Below, piece after piece: positions 7,831-15,496 of a DNA stretch of 36,330 nt. Position 1 is the first letter of the stretch; each line of letters begins with the position of its first letter. The DNA comes from an uncultured Roseburia sp. (GTDB lineage Bacteria > Bacillota > Clostridia > Lachnospirales > Lachnospiraceae). The notes below the pieces were generated by a model that worked only from the letters and a program-made list of their open reading frames with translations, did no database searches and was not told the DNA's origin. Both the position numbers and the translations under genes were made by a program. The DNA lies in assembly GCA_934358955.1 (NCBI GenBank), contig CAKRLC010000017.1:1-36330 (forward strand), given 5' to 3'.

Positions 7831-8671
7831 GCACCAGCTCCTTTTTGCTTATCGGATGGTCAAAACGAATCCGGTAAGAGTGGAGAGCCTGCCTTTGGAT
7901 GCGCGAAAAATCCGGATGATATAAAAAGTCGCCGATCAATGGATGACCAATATACTTCATATGGACGCGGATCTGGTGCGTACGACCGGTTTCAAGCTTT
8001 AAGAGCAGGAGTGAGAGTCCATCCCTGCAGGCAATCCGCCTGTAATGGGTTACAGCAGCTTCTCCATGTAAAAAGTCAACCTGGCGTTCAATGGTGGAGC
8101 CTGGCTTTCTGCCAATGGGTGCATCAATGATCCCTGCTTCTTCGGTTATGCCGGATACAATGGCAAGGTATTCCCGGTGAACTTTCCGGTCGGAAACCTG
8201 CTGGTTTAAAATGGCAGAGCTTAACATATGCTTTGCTAAGATCGTCAGTCCGGTCGTGTCACGGTCAAGCCGGTTGGCACAGCGGAATGTATAGGGGATG
8301 CCCTGATCCGCAAAGTAATGGCACACAGCATTTGCCAGAGTATTTTCATAATGGTTGATCGAAGGGTGGATCGGCATGTTAGCCGGTTTATTTACGACCA
8401 GAATGTCTTCATCTTCATAGCAGACAGATAAAGGTTCTGCTGTCGGTACAATGTTTGCCGAGCCTTCTGGTTCGACCAGATGGACGGTAAGCACATCTTC
8501 AGTCTGAAGCTTTGTATTCATATATTCCCAGATTCCGTTTAACAGTATACTTTCCGGTGTTTTCTTTAAATGGACAAGGATGGCATGTGAATAACCGGAG
8601 TATTTTAAAAATTCCTGAATCGTCATGCCGGCTTGTGCATTGGAAATCTTATATTCAAAGTTGCGTTTCAT
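7751..8671 (-). CDS. RluA-family 23S rRNA pseudouridine synthase
   Basis: A 306-residue RluA/RluD-class pseudouridine synthase, which isomerises uridine in rRNA. The N-terminal 80 residues form an S4-like RNA-binding region (TIQEFLKYSGYSHAILVHLKK). The catalytic motif is NRLDRDTTG with catalytic Asp136. Later family motifs are GRKPGSTIERQVD, LETGRTHQIRVHMKYIGHPLIGD and the terminal HPISKKELVLTAPLPVDM. The ATG at 8671 has AAAGGC eight bases upstream; an earlier ATG at 8701 lacks a site. The family end (APLPVDM) is encoded inside the overlap with DUF5662, so the overlap is not an annotation artefact. Which uridine is modified cannot be told. Confidence 0.93.
   Translation of the reverse strand: MKRNFEYKISNAQAGMTIQEFLKYSGYSHAILVHLKKTPESILLNGIWEYMNTKLQTEDVLTVHLVEPEGSANIVPTAEPLSVCYEDEDILVVNKPANMPIHPSINHYENTLANAVCHYFADQGIPYTFRCANRLDRDTTGLTILAKHMLSSAILNQQVSDRKVHREYLAIVSGITEEAGIIDAPIGRKPGSTIERQVDFLHGEAAVTHYRRIACRDGLSLLLLKLETGRTHQIRVHMKYIGHPLIGDFLYHPDFSRIQRQALHSYRIRFDHPISKKELVLTAPLPVDMQCIFPDLKVPDRFPTDF
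7816..7847 (+). terminator. Terminator of the GlgX-like/DUF5662 operon, inside an opposing gene
   Basis: GGAGC-GGTGC (7816-7825) pairs with GCACC-A-GCTCC (7831-7841) with one bulged A, a five-base loop and five T residues (7842-7846). The loop contains the DUF5662 stop codon. On the minus strand the same bases encode part of the conserved C-terminal end of the RluA-family protein. Confidence 0.85.
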
Positions 8672-8715
8672 AAAAGCTGCCTTTCTGCCCGCAAGGGACA
8701 ATAGAAGTTATCCGC

Positions 8716-8744
8716 ATTATAGCGGATTTGAAAACGGAAATCAA
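8716..8744 (-). promoter_or_regulatory. Sigma-A promoter of the rluA-family gene
   Basis: On the minus strand TTGATT (plus 8739-8744) and a perfect TATAAT (plus 8716-8721) are 17 bases apart, about 40 bases upstream of the start. The -10 lies in the centre of an ATCCGC...GCGGAT inverted repeat (8710-8727), which could be an operator. Confidence 0.65.
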
Positions 8745-8824
8745 ATCATTCAAAATATAAGTAGGAAAAGCACAGGAACATTTTTTTGACATAGAATGTT
8801 ATAAGAAAGCTTTTAAGGTGCGTT

Positions 8825-9454
8825 TTGAAGACTTTTTTAACTCCGTTAACGCAAGAACAGGAAAATAGATGCCTGCAAAAAATGAAAAATGGCGACCTTG
8901 GGGCAAGAAGTGAGCTGATCGAACGAAATATGCGTCTGGTTGCGCATATAGCAAAAAAATACCAGAACGCTGAGGAGGATATGGACGATTTAATCTCAAT
9001 CGGATCAATCGGACTGATCAAGGCCGTAGATACCTATAAAGAGGATTACGGAAGCAGACTGGCAACTTATGCGGCAAGATGCATTGACAATGAACTGCTG
9101 ATGTATTTCCGTGGAAAAAAGAAATCTTCAAAGGAAGTTTCCCTCTATGAGCCGATCGGAACCGATAAGGAAGGAAATCAGATCCGTCTGGTAGATGTTG
9201 TGGTGAGCGAAGATGCTGATGTGGTCGAAAAACTAGAGGAGAGCCGGAATATCAGGAGGTTAAATGAACTGATTCCAAAAGCTTTAAACGGAAGGGAACT
9301 TTTTATCCTGATCAACCGCTATGGACTTTATAATAAAGAAGTTATGACACAGCGGGAAATTGCGCGAAAGCTTGGCATATCAAGGTCTTATGTATCTAGG
9401 ATTGAAAAAAGGGCTGTTGAAAAACTACGCAAAGTATTCGAAAGCGAAATCTGA
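8825..9454 (+). CDS. sigK: Sporulation sigma factor SigK (no pro-sequence)
   Basis: A sigma-70 family factor of 209 residues. Region 2 includes NMRLVAHIAKKY, DDLISIGSIGLIKAVDTY and LATYAARCIDNELLMYFR. Region 4 ends with the helix-turn-helix TQREIARKLGISRSYVSRIEKRA. The linker KEVSLYEPIGTDKEGNQIRLVDV matches SigK better than SigE as I recall them. SigK directs late mother-cell genes of the coat and cortex, such as cotJ-type genes. The N-terminus begins directly at the LTQEQEN equivalent, so the ~20-residue membrane pro-peptide of Bacillus is absent. The gene is uninterrupted, with no skin element. The start is TTG, with AAGGTG four bases upstream; the next ATG would remove part of region 1.2/2.1. 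CATAGAAT at 8790-8797 resembles a SigE -10 box but has no matching -35. Confidence 0.88.
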   Translation: MKTFLTPLTQEQENRCLQKMKNGDLGARSELIERNMRLVAHIAKKYQNAEEDMDDLISIGSIGLIKAVDTYKEDYGSRLATYAARCIDNELLMYFRGKKKSSKEVSLYEPIGTDKEGNQIRLVDVVVSEDADVVEKLEESRNIRRLNELIPKALNGRELFILINRYGLYNKEVMTQREIARKLGISRSYVSRIEKRAVEKLRKVFESEI

Positions 9455-9494
9455 TACAATTTCAAAAAAAGACATTTAAAAATATCGGAAAACA

Positions 9495-9503
9495 TGTTAT
9501 ACT
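9495..9503 (+). promoter_or_regulatory. Extended -10 promoter upstream of comM
   Basis: TGTTATACT is an extended -10 element, with a poor -35 (TTTAAA, 9475-9480) 17 bases upstream. Transcription would start near 9510, at the foot of the first hairpin of the comM leader. Confidence 0.5.
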
Positions 9504-9509
9504 GTGCCT

Positions 9510-9641
9510 GTCTGGCAGAAGCCGTATCGACGACTGCCAGAACGTGTCATAGCACGTTCTGTTTATCTATTAATTTCAATGAGTTATCAATAGCAGAGTT
9601 CACTGCAGAATCACCAGAATGAATCAGAAGAAGGAAGAAAA
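9510..9641 (+). ncRNA. Structured comM leader or small RNA with two hairpins
   Basis: Two adjacent stem-loops follow the extended -10. Hairpin 1 is CTGGCAG (9512-9518) with CTGCCAG (9534-9540), with a possible inner CGT/ACG stem in its 15-base loop. Hairpin 2 is AGAACGTG (9539-9546) with CACGTTCT (9553-9560), loop TCATAG, followed by GTTTATCTATTAATTT. They share two bases. Hairpin 2 could be the sigK terminator, a weak attenuator or the end of a ~55-base RNA. I know no Rfam family matching it by eye. Confidence 0.45.
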
Positions 9642-11165
9642 TTGTATAGTTTAGTGACAACATCAATTATTCAGGGAATTAAAAGTGTCCCGGTCTATGT
9701 GGAGGCCGATGTCAGCGATGGAATGCCGCTTTTTGAGATGGTCGGTTTTTTGTCGGCGGAAGTGAAAGAGGCGAAAGAAAGAGTAAGGACAGCACTGAAA
9801 AATTGCGGGATTTTATTGCCTGCAAAAAAGATCACCATTAATTTTATCCCGGCGAATATCAGAAAAACAGGATCAGGATTTGATCTGCCGGTTGTATTGG
9901 CAATTTTAAGTGCGCTTGGACTTGTTCCGGCAAAAGAAACGGAAGAGGTCATGGTAGTAGGAGAAATCAGCTTGAACGGGGATGTAAAGCCGGTAGACGG
10001 AATCCTTCCAATGGTAGCGGAAGCGAAGGAGCGGGGAATGAAAAGCTGCATTGTACCGGAAGAAAATGTGGCAGAAGCTTTGCTTGTGAAAGGAATCCGG
10101 ATTTATGCAGTAAAAAATATTGCGGAAATGATACATATTTTAAATGGCGGGAAATATAAGGAAAAAGAAGTCCGGCCGGTCATTCAAGATGGTGTAAAGC
10201 AAATGGATTTTGCTGATATCCACGGGCAGCGGGCAGTCAAGCGGGCATGTGAAGCCGCAGTCAGCGGTATGCATAATCTTTTGATGATCGGACCACCTGG
10301 GGCAGGAAAGACGATGATGGCAATGCGGATTCCGACTATTTTACCACTGCTTGATGAGGCAGAGCAATTAGAGCTATCAAAAATTTACAGTGTATCCGGA
10401 ATGTTTATGAGCAGAGAAGCACTGATTGGGGAAAGGCCGTTCCGGTGCCCACATCATACCGTTACACCACAGGGGCTTGTCGGAGGCGGCAGAAATCCGA
10501 AGCCTGGGGAGATCTCTCTGGCACATAAAGGTGTACTTTTTTTGGATGAGCTTCCGGAATTCCAGCAGAGCACGATTGAGATTTTAAGGCAGCCGATGGA
10601 AGATAAAAGTGTACGGATCGTACGAAACAGCGGAACTTGTGAGTACCCGGCTGATTTTATGCTGGTTGCGGCCATGAACCCATGCAAATGCGGATATTAT
10701 CCGGATGTGCAGAAATGCAGGTGCAATGCGGCATCCATAGAACGTTATATTGGAAAAATCAGTCAGCCGCTACTGGACCGGATAGATCTTTGCGTGGAAG
10801 CGCCGCAGATTTCTTTCCAGGAATTAAATGGAAAAACAAGGGAGGAAAGTTCTTCAGAGATAAGGAAGCGCGTGGAACAGGTACATGCAATCCAAAGAGA
10901 ACGGTATCTGGAGGAAACATTTAGCTTTAACAGCCAGATACCGGCTTCACGTATCCGGGAATTTTGTGCTTTGAGCCGGGATCAGGAAGCGTATATGGAA
11001 AAAATCTATAAAAAATTAAATCTTACAGCACGTTCCTACCACAAAATTTTAAAGGTCGCCAGAACACTTGCTGACATGGATGAGAGTAAGACAATCAAAA
11101 ACAGTCATTTAAATGAAGCAGTCTGTTACAGGAATGTTGATCCTGCCATCTGGCATCGGACATAG
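9642..11165 (+). CDS. comM: YifB/ComM family AAA+ ATPase (Mg-chelatase-like)
   Basis: A 507-residue protein. The N-terminal ~180 residues form a Lon-protease-like fold (ChlI domain: GFLSAEVKEAKERVRTALKN, FIPANIRKTGSGFDLPVVLAIL). A MgCh AAA+ domain follows with Walker A GPPGAGKT at 217-224, Walker B LFLDELPEF, and a CxCG-type cysteine cluster (NPCKCGYYPD...CRC). A C-terminal helical domain follows. ComM is a hexameric helicase that promotes branch migration during natural transformation in Gram-negatives; its role in Clostridia is unproven. The start is TTG, with AAGGAAG six bases upstream, and the first residues match the family N-terminus. It is followed by dprA, a second DNA-uptake recombination gene, 22 bases downstream. 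Confidence 0.94.
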   Translation: MYSLVTTSIIQGIKSVPVYVEADVSDGMPLFEMVGFLSAEVKEAKERVRTALKNCGILLPAKKITINFIPANIRKTGSGFDLPVVLAILSALGLVPAKETEEVMVVGEISLNGDVKPVDGILPMVAEAKERGMKSCIVPEENVAEALLVKGIRIYAVKNIAEMIHILNGGKYKEKEVRPVIQDGVKQMDFADIHGQRAVKRACEAAVSGMHNLLMIGPPGAGKTMMAMRIPTILPLLDEAEQLELSKIYSVSGMFMSREALIGERPFRCPHHTVTPQGLVGGGRNPKPGEISLAHKGVLFLDELPEFQQSTIEILRQPMEDKSVRIVRNSGTCEYPADFMLVAAMNPCKCGYYPDVQKCRCNAASIERYIGKISQPLLDRIDLCVEAPQISFQELNGKTREESSSEIRKRVEQVHAIQRERYLEETFSFNSQIPASRIREFCALSRDQEAYMEKIYKKLNLTARSYHKILKVARTLADMDESKTIKNSHLNEAVCYRNVDPAIWHRT

Positions 11166-11187
11166 GCAGAAAGGCACAGGTGAACAG

Positions 11188-12267
11188 ATGAAGTATCAGT
11201 ATTGGCTGGCAAATATTCCAGGGGTCGGAAGCAGGACGATCGGGAAGCTGTTAAAAAAAGCCGGAAGCGCACAGGAAATCTATTTTTTAAGAAGGGAACA
11301 GCTCGAAAAAGCAGGAGGACTATCGGAACGGCAGATTGAAGCAATCTGCGAAAGAAAAAAAGAATGGGATCTGGATGAAAAACTATCAGAACTGCACAGC
11401 AGGGGGATTACTTTTTTGTCTTTTGAGATGGAAGATTACCCCGATCAGCTGAAAAATATATCTGACCCTCCATACAGTCTTTATATAAAAGGCAGAATGC
11501 CGGATTTTCAGAAAAAAAGAGCTGCGATCGTAGGTGCCCGCATGTGCTCTGAATACGGAAAATATATGGCTGAAAAATTAGGGGAGGCATTGTCGGGGCA
11601 TGGTGTGGAAGTGATCAGCGGTCTCGCCGGTGGCGTGGATTCACATGGACATATAGGAGCCCTGCGGGGAAAAGAGGCAACGTATGCGGTGCTTGGCTGT
11701 GGGGTAGACGTCTGTTATCCGCAATACAACCGGAAGTTATATGGAGAGATCCTGGAATCCGGAGGGATCCTGTCAGAATACCCTCCGGATACCGCGCCGC
11801 TTGCACGGCTCTTTCCTGCACGAAACCGGATTATTTCAGCACTGAGTGATATGGTGATCATTGTGGAAGCAAAGGAACGGAGCGGATCACTGATCACAGC
11901 AGATTATGCGCTTGAGCAGGGAAAGGATATTTATGCAGTTCCGGGGCGTGTGACAGATGCATTAAGCCAGGGCTGTAATAACCTCATCAAGCAGGGTGCC
12001 GGCATTATAAATAATGTAGAAGATTTCCTGAAAGATCAGAAAATCTGTATGGGCATGGAAACCAAACAGGAAAATTTTAATAAATTATTACTTGAAAAAG
12101 ATGAAAGCTTGGTGTATGCTTGTTTGAGTTTACGACCGAAAAGTCTGGAGGAAATAATCCGACAGACCAGATATGGGATGCCGCAGATCGCGGATATCCT
12201 GCAAAGACTCATACAGAAAGAATTTGTGACAGAGACATTTAAAAATTATTATATACGAAAAATCTGA
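11188..12267 (+). CDS. dprA: DNA processing protein DprA
   Basis: A 359-residue protein that loads RecA on incoming single-stranded DNA in transformation. An N-terminal helix-hairpin-helix/SAM-like region (IPGVGSRTIGKLLKKAG) precedes the Rossmann-like core: GARMCSEYGKYMA, VISGLAGGVDSHGHIGAL, GCGVDVCYPQYNRKLY, FPARNRIISALSDMVIIVEA and GSLITADYALEQGKDIYAVPG. A C-terminal winged helix of ~65 residues follows. An upstream in-frame ATG at 11113 lies inside comM; the ATG at 11188 has AGGTGA six bases upstream and matches the family. It sits between comM and topA, an order common in Firmicutes. Confidence 0.96.
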   Translation: MKYQYWLANIPGVGSRTIGKLLKKAGSAQEIYFLRREQLEKAGGLSERQIEAICERKKEWDLDEKLSELHSRGITFLSFEMEDYPDQLKNISDPPYSLYIKGRMPDFQKKRAAIVGARMCSEYGKYMAEKLGEALSGHGVEVISGLAGGVDSHGHIGALRGKEATYAVLGCGVDVCYPQYNRKLYGEILESGGILSEYPPDTAPLARLFPARNRIISALSDMVIIVEAKERSGSLITADYALEQGKDIYAVPGRVTDALSQGCNNLIKQGAGIINNVEDFLKDQKICMGMETKQENFNKLLLEKDESLVYACLSLRPKSLEEIIRQTRYGMPQIADILQRLIQKEFVTETFKNYYIRKI

Positions 12268-12287
12268 TACTTAAAGGAGATAGGCGA

Positions 12288-14369
12288 ATGGCAAAGTACC
12301 TGGTAATTGTGGAATCACCGGCGAAGGTGAAGACAATCAAAAAATTTTTGGGGAAAAATTATGAAGTAGTGGCATCAAACGGACATGTGAGGGATCTGCC
12401 AAAAAGCCAGCTCGGCGTAGATGTGGAACATGATTATGAACCGAAGTATATTACGATCCGGGGAAAAGGGGATATTTTAGCGAAGCTTCGTAAAGAAGTG
12501 AAAAAGGCAGATAAAGTATATCTCGCAACGGACCCTGACCGTGAAGGAGAAGCAATTTCCTGGCATTTGAGCCAGGCTCTTAAGCTGGACGGAAAAGATG
12601 TGAACAGGATCAGCTTTAATGAGATCACACAGAGTGCAGTAAAGGCATCACTGAAGCAGCCAAGAGAGATCGATATGAATCTTGTGAATGCGCAGCAGGC
12701 ACGCCGCATTCTGGATCGTATGGTTGGTTATAAGATCAGTCCGCTTCTCTGGGCGAAGGTGAAGAGAGGATTAAGTGCCGGAAGGGTACAGTCAGTTGCA
12801 TTACGCATTATCTGTGACCGAGAAGATGAGATTAATGCATTTATTCCGGAAGAATACTGGACACTGGAAGCAAACTTAAAAATTCCGGGTGAGAAAAAGC
12901 TGCTGTTAGCCAAATTTTATGGAGATGACAAAAATAAAATGACGATTTCTTCCAGGGAAGAAATGGATAAGGTCATGCAGGAGATTGAAAAGGAACAATT
13001 CCAGGTGCTTGAAGTGAAAAAGGGCGAAAGGGTAAAAAAAGCGCCACTGCCATTTACAACGAGTACGTTGCAGCAGGAAGCATCCAAGGCATTAAATTTC
13101 CCGATTTCAAAGACAATGCGCATTGCGCAGCAGTTATATGAAGGAGTGGATATCAAAGGTCAGGGAACCGTCGGTCTGATCACGTACCTGAGAACGGATT
13201 CCACCAGAATCTCTGAGGAAGCAGATGCACAGGCACATGAATATATCGGAAGCGTTTACGGAGAAGAATATACTGCGACACAGACAGTGGCCAAAAAGAC
13301 CGGTGCAAAGATCCAGGATGCACATGAGGCGATCCGGCCATCAGATATCAACCGCACACCGGTTCTGGTGAAGGAATCTCTTTCAAGAGACCAGTTCAGA
13401 TTATATCAGCTTATCTGGAAACGCTTTGCTGCAAGCAGAATGACACCGGCTGTTTATGAGACGACCAATGTGAAGATCGGTGCCGGCAAGTACCGCTTCA
13501 CGGTTTCTGCATCCAAGATCGCTTTTGACGGATTTATGTCTGTTTATACGAGTGATGAGGATGAAAAGGCAGAGAACAATGTATTGCTGAAGTCTATTGA
13601 TGAAAAGACAGAGCTTGGACTGGATACGCTGGAAGAAAAACAGCACTTTACACAGCCACCGGCTCATTACACAGAGGCATCTCTTGTAAAAACATTAGAG
13701 GAGCTTGGAATCGGACGTCCAAGTACTTATTCACCGACGATTACGACCATTCTTGCCAGAAGATATATTGTAAAAGAGAACAAAAACATTTATGTGACAG
13801 AGCTTGGTGAAGTGGTAAATCAGATCATGAAGGAATCATTCCCATCGATTGTCGATGAACACTTTACTGCCAATATGGAGAGCCTTCTTGACAGTGTTGG
13901 AGAAGGAACCGTAAGCTGGAAAACAGTTGTTGAGAACTTCTACCCGGATCTGGATGCAGCAGTCAGGGCTGCAGAGAAAGATCTCGAAAAGGTAAAAATC
14001 GAAGATGAGGTAACCGATGTTGTATGTGATGTCTGCGGACGTAATATGGTAGTAAAATACGGACCGCACGGCAAATTCCTGGCATGTCCTGGATTCCCGG
14101 AGTGCCGCAATACCAAACCATATCTTGAGAAGATCGGTGTTGCATGTCCGCAATGTGGAAAGGAGATCGTCCTTAAGAAAACCAAAAAGGGAAGAAAGTA
14201 TTACGGATGTGAAAATAATCCAGAGTGTGATTTTATGAGCTGGTCAAGGCCGGTTGAGCAGAAGTGTCCAAAATGTGGTGGATACATGGTGGTAAAAGGA
14301 AATAAGATTGCATGTGCCAATGAGCAGTGCGGCTATATCCAGGACAAGAGACCTGAAAAAGAGGAGTAA
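12288..14369 (+). CDS. topA: DNA topoisomerase I
   Basis: A type IA topoisomerase of 693 residues that relaxes negative supercoils. The Toprim domain is N-terminal (KYLVIVESPAKVKTI, and DPDREGE with its acidic metal-binding triad). The gate domains follow, with the active-site Tyr300 in LITYLRTDST. Three C-terminal C4 zinc-finger modules begin at about residue 580: CDVCG...CPGFPEC, CPQCG...CENNPEC and CPKCG...CANEQC. Length and domain order are normal. AAAGGAGA precedes the ATG. I see no clear terminator between topA and codY, so some read-through is possible, but codY has its own promoter. Confidence 0.98.
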   Translation: MAKYLVIVESPAKVKTIKKFLGKNYEVVASNGHVRDLPKSQLGVDVEHDYEPKYITIRGKGDILAKLRKEVKKADKVYLATDPDREGEAISWHLSQALKLDGKDVNRISFNEITQSAVKASLKQPREIDMNLVNAQQARRILDRMVGYKISPLLWAKVKRGLSAGRVQSVALRIICDREDEINAFIPEEYWTLEANLKIPGEKKLLLAKFYGDDKNKMTISSREEMDKVMQEIEKEQFQVLEVKKGERVKKAPLPFTTSTLQQEASKALNFPISKTMRIAQQLYEGVDIKGQGTVGLITYLRTDSTRISEEADAQAHEYIGSVYGEEYTATQTVAKKTGAKIQDAHEAIRPSDINRTPVLVKESLSRDQFRLYQLIWKRFAASRMTPAVYETTNVKIGAGKYRFTVSASKIAFDGFMSVYTSDEDEKAENNVLLKSIDEKTELGLDTLEEKQHFTQPPAHYTEASLVKTLEELGIGRPSTYSPTITTILARRYIVKENKNIYVTELGEVVNQIMKESFPSIVDEHFTANMESLLDSVGEGTVSWKTVVENFYPDLDAAVRAAEKDLEKVKIEDEVTDVVCDVCGRNMVVKYGPHGKFLACPGFPECRNTKPYLEKIGVACPQCGKEIVLKKTKKGRKYYGCENNPECDFMSWSRPVEQKCPKCGGYMVVKGNKIACANEQCGYIQDKRPEKEE

Positions 14370-14476
14370 TTGCAAAGCAAAATTTAAAATGAGCCTGCAA
14401 ATCGTTCCCAGAACGAAGTGTGAGCGAGCAGCAACGAAAAAAATAGAAAGAAAAGTTCTGAAATTGTTTGAAAATA

Positions 14477-14505
14477 TTGAATTTTCTGAATTGACGTGAT
14501 AAAAT
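14477..14505 (+). promoter_or_regulatory. Sigma-A promoter of codY
   Basis: TTGAAT (14477-14482) and TAAAAT (14500-14505) are separated by 17 bases, about 45 bases upstream of the codY ATG. A perfect GAAAAT/ATTTTC inverted repeat (14470-14486) covers the -35. Confidence 0.7.
14480..14494 (+). promoter_or_regulatory. Candidate CodY box overlapping the codY promoter
   Basis: AATTTTCTGAATTGA matches the CodY consensus AATTTTCWGAAAATT at its first 11 positions and mismatches at the last four. It overlaps the -35 and spacer, where binding would block RNA polymerase, consistent with negative autoregulation known for codY in other Firmicutes. Confidence 0.5.
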
Positions 14506-14550
14506 ACGAAGTAGCAAAAAATAAGCACAAATATACAGGGAGGCTGGCGT

Positions 14551-15333
14551 ATGAGCGTTCAATTGTTAGACAAAACAAGAAAAATCAATAAGTTGCTGCA
14601 TAACAACAATTCTTCGAAGGTTGTTTTTAATGATATCTGTGATGTGCTGAAGGAAATTCTTGAATCTAATATTCTTGTGATCAGTAAAAAAGGTAAGGTG
14701 CTCGGAACAGGTGTTGAAAACGGAGTTGATGAGATACAGGAGTTGATCGTCGATGAAGTGGGAGGTTTTATTGATCCCCTTTTGAATGAAAGACTGCTTG
14801 GTATTTTGTCTACCAAAGAGAATGTGAATCTGGAGACACTTGGGTTTGTGAATGACATTAAGAAATTTACAGCGATCATTACACCAATTGATATTGCAGG
14901 AGAACGTCTCGGAACTTTATTTGTATACAGAGAGAACCGCCAGTATGACATAGATGATATTATACTGAGTGAATATGGTACAACGGTAGTCGGACTCGAG
15001 ATGATGCGTTCCGTCAATGAAGAGAATGCGGAAGAGACCAGAAAAGTCCAGATCGTCAAATCAGCGATCAGCACATTGTCATTTTCAGAGCTGGAAGCAA
15101 TCACTCACATTTTTGAAGAGATGGACGGAAAAGAAGGTATTCTTGTAGCAAGTAAGATTGCAGACCGTGTTGGTATCACAAGATCGGTGATCGTAAATGC
15201 TCTTCGCAAATTCGAAAGTGCAGGAGTGATCGAATCAAGATCTTCCGGAATGAAGGGAACATACATCAAGGTCTTAAATGATGTTGTATTCGATGAACTT
15301 GAGAAAATAAAAAAGCAGAATAATTTAAAATAA
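14551..15333 (+). CDS. codY: GTP- and branched-chain-amino-acid-sensing repressor CodY
   Basis: A 260-residue, full-length CodY. The N-terminal GAF domain (about 1-155) binds isoleucine/valine/leucine in the family; the GERLGTLFVYR and LSEYGTTVVGLEMMR segments are conserved. A linker helix leads to the C-terminal winged helix-turn-helix, ASKIADRVGITRSVIVNALRK from about residue 200, then VIESRSSGMKGTYIKVLN. This DNA-binding segment looks essentially identical to that of Bacillus subtilis as I recall it, so the operator sequence is probably conserved. AGGGAGG precedes the ATG. It is a global nutritional regulator and sits upstream of rpsB, as in most Firmicutes. Confidence 0.98.
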   Translation: MSVQLLDKTRKINKLLHNNNSSKVVFNDICDVLKEILESNILVISKKGKVLGTGVENGVDEIQELIVDEVGGFIDPLLNERLLGILSTKENVNLETLGFVNDIKKFTAIITPIDIAGERLGTLFVYRENRQYDIDDIILSEYGTTVVGLEMMRSVNEENAEETRKVQIVKSAISTLSFSELEAITHIFEEMDGKEGILVASKIADRVGITRSVIVNALRKFESAGVIESRSSGMKGTYIKVLNDVVFDELEKIKKQNNLK

Positions 15334-15336
15334 TGC

Positions 15337-15365
15337 TTGCATAGATGCAAAGCCTGTGTTACAAT
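15337..15365 (+). promoter_or_regulatory. Sigma-A promoter of rpsB-tsf
   Basis: TTGCAT (15337-15342) and TACAAT (15360-15365) are 17 bases apart. TG at 15357-15358 gives an extended -10. It starts three bases after the codY stop codon. Confidence 0.8.
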
Positions 15366-15370
15366 CTACA

Positions 15371-15496
15371 AGGCTCAACTCAGAAAAATAGGTTTTCTGA
15401 GAAAAATCACATGCGTTGACTTACAGACCGGTGCCAGAATTGGTTGTCTGCAAGAATGATATGCATGGAAGAAAACAAAACCATGGAGGTAAAAAA
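15371..15496 (+). promoter_or_regulatory. Structured rpsB leader RNA
   Basis: About 125 untranslated bases precede rpsB. A perfect 9-pair hairpin, CTCAGAAAA (15379-15387) with TTTTCTGAG (15393-15401), is followed by a second stem, CAGAC (15424-15428) with GTCTG (15446-15450). Ribosomal protein S2 regulates its own leader in E. coli; a similar role here is inference. Confidence 0.5.

Noticed and set aside
15416..15496. N-terminal extension of rpsB
   Set aside because: It lies in the structured leader; the family N-terminus and a strong GGAGG mark 15497 as the start.
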